Of a stretch of 64,000 nt of DNA, positions 59,543 to 64,000 are shown piece after piece. Source of the DNA: Advenella mimigardefordensis DPN7 (GTDB lineage Bacteria > Pseudomonadota > Gammaproteobacteria > Burkholderiales > Burkholderiaceae_B); the NCBI RefSeq assembly GCF_000521505.1, contig NZ_CP003915.1:4676517-4740516 (forward strand), given 5' to 3'. Under the pieces are notes generated by a model that was not told the DNA's origin, did not search any database, and saw only the letters and a list, made by a program, of their open reading frames with translations. Positions within the stretch are counted from its first letter, which is position 1. Every line of letters begins with the position of its first letter. Position numbers and translations under genes: made by a program.

Positions 59543-60427
59543 TCACTGCAGCAAGGCATCCACCAATTCGCGAATCACCGGTTGTTGCGCATCCACGGCT
59601 TTAACACACAGATAAAACTGCCGCTGTGCCCAGCTGTCTTCCAGATGCAGTAGCTGCAGTCCCATGGGCTGCAGATAGTTGGCCGCGATTTGTTCCGGCA
59701 CAACGCCAATGCCCAGACCTTCCTTGATCATGCGGCAGCGTGTTTCGAAGTTCGAGACCTGCAGATTCACATTGGGCGGACGCGAGAGCGACGGTTCTAC
59801 ATAGGCAAGAAAGGATTCCAGCGAATGGCGCGGGAAGTAACCAAGTAAATCGTAGGCCAGCGCTTCTTCAAGAAACAACGACTGTCGTTGGGCCAGCGGA
59901 TGGCCGTTAGGCACCACCAGGCCCACGCGATCCTGTTTATAAGGATAGGAAATCACGCCGGTACCAGGCATGTCCGCATGATAAATCCCGATGTCGCCGG
60001 AATCTTCAGCGATCATTCGTGGCACGTCATAGCTGTGGCATTCAACCAGATCAACCCGCAGGCTTCGATGGGTTTTAAAGTAGGCCGCCATCTGCTGGGG
60101 CAAAAATTGCCATATTGCAGATGGATTGGCCAGCAGCCTGATCTGGGCCTTGCCGTCATTGGCAAATTCATGAATCAGATTCTCTGTAAGACGCAGGTTG
60201 CGCAGAATGGATTTGGCGTGCTGGTATAGCAACATGCCGGCCGGCGTAGGTTCAACGCCGCGACCGTGCCGTAACAGCAGGGTTTTATCCAGGCGCAATT
60301 CCAGATCGGTAATACGTTTGCTTACTGCGGAGGTAACCAGATTCTCGCGTTGTGCCGCCCGTGACAGGCTTTTTTCTTCTACGGCAGCAACAAAGGCTTC
60401 CAGCGATGGAATGTCCAGCTTTTTCAT
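59543..60427 (-). CDS. LysR-type regulator next to yidC
   Basis: 294 residues: HTH PSLEAFVAAVEEKSLSRAAQ.ENLVTSAVSKRITDLE at the N-terminus and effector domain with LEDSWAQRQFYLCVKA near the end. Convergent with the catabolic genes, and it may control them from downstream. Similar in architecture and end motif to the LysR protein at 47.7-48.7 kb. Confidence 0.9.
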   Translation of the reverse strand: MKKLDIPSLEAFVAAVEEKSLSRAAQRENLVTSAVSKRITDLELRLDKTLLLRHGRGVEPTPAGMLLYQHAKSILRNLRLTENLIHEFANDGKAQIRLLANPSAIWQFLPQQMAAYFKTHRSLRVDLVECHSYDVPRMIAEDSGDIGIYHADMPGTGVISYPYKQDRVGLVVPNGHPLAQRQSLFLEEALAYDLLGYFPRHSLESFLAYVEPSLSRPPNVNLQVSNFETRCRMIKEGLGIGVVPEQIAANYLQPMGLQLLHLEDSWAQRQFYLCVKAVDAQQPVIRELVDALLQ

Positions 60428-60507
60428 GCGTCTCTCTTATGTGTGTTCTGGTGGTCGCTAGCCGACCCATGATTTGCTGCAAAATCATACCATGAACAGG
60501 GGCGCAT

Positions 60508-60540
60508 AAAAAAACCGCCATTGCATTTGCAATAGCGGTT
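60508..60540 (-). terminator. Rho-independent terminator of the rpmH-rnpA-yidD-yidC operon
   Basis: On the minus strand AACCGCTATTGCA / TGCAATGGCGGTT forms a long stem with one T-G pair, followed by TTTTTTTA. It starts 53 bases after the yidC stop codon. Confidence 0.9.
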
Positions 60541-60593
60541 CGCAGCGTATACCTGCAGCCTGCCGACAGACCCCGTCAGGGCCTGTCGCCGGC

Positions 60594-62273
60594 TCAGCCT
60601 ATTTTGGCGTCGTTGGCAGCCTTGTTCAGGTTGCGCGTGATGAACCATTGCTGGCCAATAGACAGCACGTTATTGACGCACCAGTACAGCACCAGACCGG
60701 CAGGGAACATAAACATCATGGCACCGAATACCAGCGGCATGAACATCATGATCTTGGCCTGCATCGGATCCGGTGGTTTCGGATTCAGGCGCATCTGCAG
60801 GAACATGCTACCCATCATGAAGATCGGCAGAATAAAGTAGGGATCGTGTACTGACAGATCGTGAATCCAGCCGATCCATGGCGCACCGCGCATTTCAACG
60901 CTGGCCAGCAGAACGCGATACAGGGTCAGGAATACCGGAATCTGCACCAGGATAGGCAGACAGCCACCCAGCGGATTGATTTTTTCCTTACGGTACATTT
61001 CCATCATGGCGGCATTAAGCGCCTGACGGTCATCCCCGAATTTCTCTTTCATGGCCTGCATGCGTGGCGCGACGTTTTTCATCTTCGCCATGGATTTGTA
61101 GCTGGCCGCAGACAGCGGGAAGAAAATCAGCTTGATCAGGACGGTCAGCAGCACAATCGTCCAGCCCCAGTTGCCTACAATAGAATGGATCCACTGCATA
61201 ACGGCAAACATGGGCTTGGCAATGATCGTCAGCCAGCCGTAGTCGACGACAACATCAAGGCCGGGTGCCACGGCTGCCAGTGCATCCTGGTCCTGTGGTC
61301 CGACCCACAGTTCAGATTTGGTGGTGATGCTGGCACCCGGTTCAAGCGTACCCAGCGGCTCAACCGTGCTGACCGCATACAGGCCTTCCGGCGTCTTGCG
61401 CAGGTTATACAGGCGGTCTTTGCCTTCAGGCGGAACCCATGCCGTGACGAAATAATGTTCGATCATGGCGATCCAGCCGTCTTTGGACTGCTTGACGTAC
61501 TCGGCGCTGTTTTTATCTATGTCTGAGAAAGAGAATTTCTGGAAACGCCCCTGTTCAGTGTAGATCGCCGGACCGGTAAAGGTATGGTAAAAGCTGGAGG
61601 CGCCCGGAGGATCTTTGCTGTCACGGGTGATTTGCAAATACTGTGATGGTTGTTGAGGCTCTTCACTGGTATTGGTAATCACGTCCTGCACATCGACCCG
61701 GTACGTACCTTTATTGAAGGTGTACGTACGCGTGACTTTCAGGCCACCGGATTCGGATTCAAACACCACCGGCAGCGTATCGCCCGTCATGGTTTTTTCG
61801 GTAGATACGAGCTTGAAGGGCTTGTACTGATCCGGATAGCTTTTCTTCTGGCCGGCGGGGGCGACAATACCGCTTTGTACGGTGTAGCGCGAGGTGTTGT
61901 TGTTTTCCAGCAGAACGGCAGCCTTGGTGTCATCGGCCGTATCCCTGTGCTTGCGCAATTCGGCGTGAACCAGTTGCGCACCCATCGTATCGAACTGAAG
62001 ACGGAACTCGTCTGTTTCGACGTCAATAATCTCGGAGGGAGCGCTGGTCGCGGCCTGTGCCTGGGCTGGCGTTGTCGCCGCTCCTGGAACTGAAGGTGCA
62101 GACGGTGTATCGGCTTGCGGTGTTGCCGAAGCCGGTGCAGTGCTATCCTGCTGCGCGACCGTGGGCTGTTCGCCAAGAAGAGAGGGATGACCGTTGTAGG
62201 TTTGCCAGTTGTTCCACAGCATAAATGCCGAGAAAACAAATATCATCCAGAGTATGGTGCGTCGGATATCCAT
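60594..62273 (-). CDS. yidC: Membrane protein insertase YidC
   Basis: Inserts and folds inner-membrane proteins, alone or with SecYEG. The 559 residues fit the Gram-negative form: N-terminal segment (TILWMIFVFSAFMLW), a large periplasmic domain (about 60-340), and five C-terminal segments with NWGWTIVLLTVLIKLIFFPLSAASYKSMAKM (in part) and the conserved cytoplasmic hydrophilic groove region. The linker after the first segment is Ala/Pro/Thr/Gln-rich. Last gene of the rpmH operon; mnmE, which usually follows it in relatives, is absent here. Confidence 0.97.
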   Translation of the reverse strand: MDIRRTILWMIFVFSAFMLWNNWQTYNGHPSLLGEQPTVAQQDSTAPASATPQADTPSAPSVPGAATTPAQAQAATSAPSEIIDVETDEFRLQFDTMGAQLVHAELRKHRDTADDTKAAVLLENNNTSRYTVQSGIVAPAGQKKSYPDQYKPFKLVSTEKTMTGDTLPVVFESESGGLKVTRTYTFNKGTYRVDVQDVITNTSEEPQQPSQYLQITRDSKDPPGASSFYHTFTGPAIYTEQGRFQKFSFSDIDKNSAEYVKQSKDGWIAMIEHYFVTAWVPPEGKDRLYNLRKTPEGLYAVSTVEPLGTLEPGASITTKSELWVGPQDQDALAAVAPGLDVVVDYGWLTIIAKPMFAVMQWIHSIVGNWGWTIVLLTVLIKLIFFPLSAASYKSMAKMKNVAPRMQAMKEKFGDDRQALNAAMMEMYRKEKINPLGGCLPILVQIPVFLTLYRVLLASVEMRGAPWIGWIHDLSVHDPYFILPIFMMGSMFLQMRLNPKPPDPMQAKIMMFMPLVFGAMMFMFPAGLVLYWCVNNVLSIGQQWFITRNLNKAANDAKIG

Positions 62274-62366
62274 GTAACCTGATTACAGTAAGAGCGGTTG
62301 GAAAAACGCACTAGTGTAACCCAGTGCATATTGCGGGAATGCGGTTTTGTGGGCAGAGTACTGAAA

Positions 62367-62624
62367 TTATTCATGATTTGGCGCGGCCCTGGTGCCTTCG
62401 GGCGCTTTCGCCGGCGGCACCGGATCATGACCACCCTGACTAAAGGGATGACAGCGACAAAGTCGTTTGGTTCCCAGCCACAGGCCCTTACCGGCGCCGT
62501 GTGTATTGATCGCCTGCTCCATATATGCCGAGCAGGTGGGCGTGAACCGGCAGGACTGGCCTACCCAGGGACTGATAAAGTACCGGTAAAAACGGATAGG
62601 CGCAATCAGAATCTTGCGAATCAT
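62367..62624 (-). CDS. yidD: Membrane protein insertion efficiency factor YidD
   Basis: 85-residue basic peripheral membrane protein that aids YidC. Motifs: [27 protein letters not shown] and [20 protein letters not shown], with all conserved Cys present. Its ATG overlaps the rnpA stop by 4 bases. Confidence 0.97.
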   Translation of the reverse strand: MIRKILIAPIRFYRYFISPWVGQSCRFTPTCSAYMEQAINTHGAGKGLWLGTKRLCRCHPFSQGGHDPVPPAKAPEGTRAAPNHE

Positions 62625-63016
62625 GACCGTCCCCTGGTGTCAGAACGCGGTGCGAGTGCCCGTGCGAAATGACTGTCTACTTCCTGACGCACCAGCCGGC
62701 GCAATACGGTAAGTGAACAGGGTTCGATCTTGCCGTGCAGGCGTACCAGATAGTCTGCGGCCGGCAGGTTCAGACGATGATGACGAAAAGACTCGCGAAT
62801 GACCCGCTTGATGGTGTTGCGAGTTGTCGCCCGCACGGCAAAGCGCTTGGCGATAATCATGCCGAGTCTTGCGGTGGGTTCGGTCAACGGGGGCGAGGGC
62901 TGCGCGTGGTTCAGAGTGAACAAAGCCCCCCGGGCAACACGTCTTCCTTTCAGGAGATTCGTGAATTCAGAGGGGCGGTGCAGTCGCGCCGCTTTAGGAT
63001 AGGTGGCGCTTTGCAT
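62621..63016 (-). CDS. rnpA: Ribonuclease P protein component
   Basis: Protein subunit that helps the RNase P RNA bind pre-tRNA. The 131 residues contain [29 protein letters not shown], including the RNR-type signature [10 protein letters not shown]. Starts 62 bases after rpmH and is coupled to yidD. Confidence 0.96.
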   Translation of the reverse strand: MQSATYPKAARLHRPSEFTNLLKGRRVARGALFTLNHAQPSPPLTEPTARLGMIIAKRFAVRATTRNTIKRVIRESFRHHRLNLPAADYLVRLHGKIEPCSLTVLRRLVRQEVDSHFARALAPRSDTRGRS

Positions 63017-63078
63017 GAAACGGACAGGAACCGTGTTCTGCCTGGTCAGGCGCGATCGGATCGGGGTCCGGATCGCAC

Positions 63079-63213
63079 TCAGACGGCCAGACGTTTACGG
63101 CCTTTGGCGCGGCGAGCGTTGATCACGGCGCGACCACCACGGGTTTTCATGCGAACACGAAAGCCGTGAGTGCGTTTGCGACGAGTTACGGAAGGTTGGT
63201 AAGTACGTTTCAT
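63079..63213 (-). CDS. rpmH: 50S ribosomal protein L34
   Basis: 44-residue ribosomal protein too short for standard ORF cut-offs. It starts [18 protein letters not shown] and ends [13 protein letters not shown], the canonical sequence. GGTGGA lies 5 bases upstream of the ATG at 63213. First gene of the rpmH-rnpA-yidD-yidC unit, usually divergent from dnaA. Confidence 0.97.
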   Translation of the reverse strand: MKRTYQPSVTRRKRTHGFRVRMKTRGGRAVINARRAKGRKRLAV

Positions 63214-64000
63214 GGAAATTCCACCAAAAATAAAGAGCTAAAGTTAAATACGGCTACTGCCGGACGGTTTGTTCGCCGCCGCTAGTCAAGACAAAAGCAT
63301 TGATACGGTGACTCTGCCTGCAGCCAACGATCACATAAGTGATCTCGCGACCGATAGCGGATGACAGCAAGGGCTGACTACAGGCTGTCTTTCGTGTTGT
63401 GTCGCAATGCCAGCCTGGCTGTTCACTGGCGACCCATCACATTGTTCTGCGCTGCTCCGGGTCCCGGTGTTGCCACCTGTAATCCATCAGAGCGTGCTGG
63501 TTTGCTGCCTGACCCTGGCCGCCCATTGGATAGCCGACCTGTTTTTCGTGTATACGGTAACAACAGTGCAACCCAGGTTCGCAATCCAATGAATGACAAG
63601 GGAAGTGCGGAACCCGTCTGAAACCGGCTCAGAGTCTTTTCCAGCGTTTTTTTACTTTTTACGTTTCGCCGTGTGCCTGAAATAATAAAAGGGCGTGTGT
63701 CTACCCTCAACATTACCTCTTAACACTACCTCGCTCAACATTACACTTGAGGCAGTAGTCACGCGACCACCAAGCAACGCGTAAGTAAGTGCTTACCTGC
63801 GTCACTTTTGTAAAGCCCTATATTTCATCAAAATTTTTGTGAATAGTCAATGGTTTAGGTGGCTTTTTCAATAAAATTTGCCGATCTGTTGTGAGTTGGC
63901 TGCTGCCTGGCGCGCCGGGTTGGTGATGAATGGCGGCAAAATGACTGAAATTTGCGCAAGATAGTGCCTGGTTGGCCGAAATTTTCATGTTTTCTACAGG
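63214..64000. other. Upstream region of rpmH, towards the expected dnaA
   Basis: 787 bases without a supported gene. In relatives dnaA starts on the far side of this region, beyond the window edge here. I find no TTATNCACA box; the closest is TGTGAATAG at 63838-63846 with one mismatch. Open frames at 63361-63621 and 63423-63713 show no family similarity. The rpmH promoter should lie here, but no convincing -35/-10 pair was recognised. Confidence 0.45.

Noticed and set aside
63838..63846. TGTGAATAG as a DnaA box upstream of rpmH
   Set aside because: One mismatch to TTATNCACA and isolated; too weak alone to place the origin here.

Overview
The window is chromosomal DNA of a betaproteobacterium, most likely Alcaligenaceae (Burkholderiales). 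The run mnmG-rsmG-parA-parB, tRNA-Tyr/Gly/Thr, tuf, tRNA-Trp, secE-nusG-rplKAJL-rpoB matches the order I recall next to the origin of Bordetella, and two orphan periplasmic binding proteins of the Bug/TTT type are typical of the family. Advenella is a guess at genus level only; nothing here proves it.

Layout. 1-9 kb: translation and transcription core, all on the minus strand (rpoB cut by the window edge, rplL, rplJ, rplA, rplK, nusG, secE, four tRNAs, tuf). 9-13.5 kb: parB, parA, rsmG and mnmG, followed by two perfect parS sites. 13.6-15.2 kb: two clusters of DnaA boxes on either side of an aminotransferase gene; this is the best candidate for oriC. 15.9-23 kb: HIT protein, a frameshifted ClsC-like phospholipase D, an MFS exporter, an AbrB-family membrane protein, and a divergent LysR/VOC pair. 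23-32.3 kb: a GntR-controlled cluster with an alpha/beta hydrolase, a peptide-type ABC importer, a C45 (penicillin acyltransferase-like) Ntn amidohydrolase and a DadA-like FAD oxidase. 32.4-34 kb: a probable 24-residue protein gene on the minus strand, then mnmE. 34.4-45.5 kb: a doubly broken rhuM, azoreductase, GNAT, MocR regulator, AhpD-like protein and a complete cecR/ybhGFSR-like exporter locus. 45.5-60.4 kb: catabolism of an organic acid or CoA-linked substrate (class III CoA-transferase, HMG-CoA-lyase-like enzyme, acid-CoA ligase, acyl-CoA dehydrogenase, MmgE/PrpD, class II aldolase, D-2-hydroxyacid dehydrogenase, intradiol dioxygenase, two Bug proteins, two LysR regulators). 60.5-63.2 kb: yidC-yidD-rnpA-rpmH, then the upstream region that normally precedes dnaA.

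How it fits together. The two conserved chromosome blocks (mnmG side and rpmH side) normally lie close together. Here they are separated by about 47 kb of accessory transport and catabolic genes, and mnmE sits alone inside that material, pointing the opposite way from yidC. DnaA-box and parS signals lie on the mnmG side, while I found no perfect DnaA box in the 787 bases seen upstream of rpmH. The strongest candidates for something undescribed are the 24-residue gene at 32.4 kb and the hydrolase/C45/ABC/oxidase cluster at 23.8-32.3 kb.
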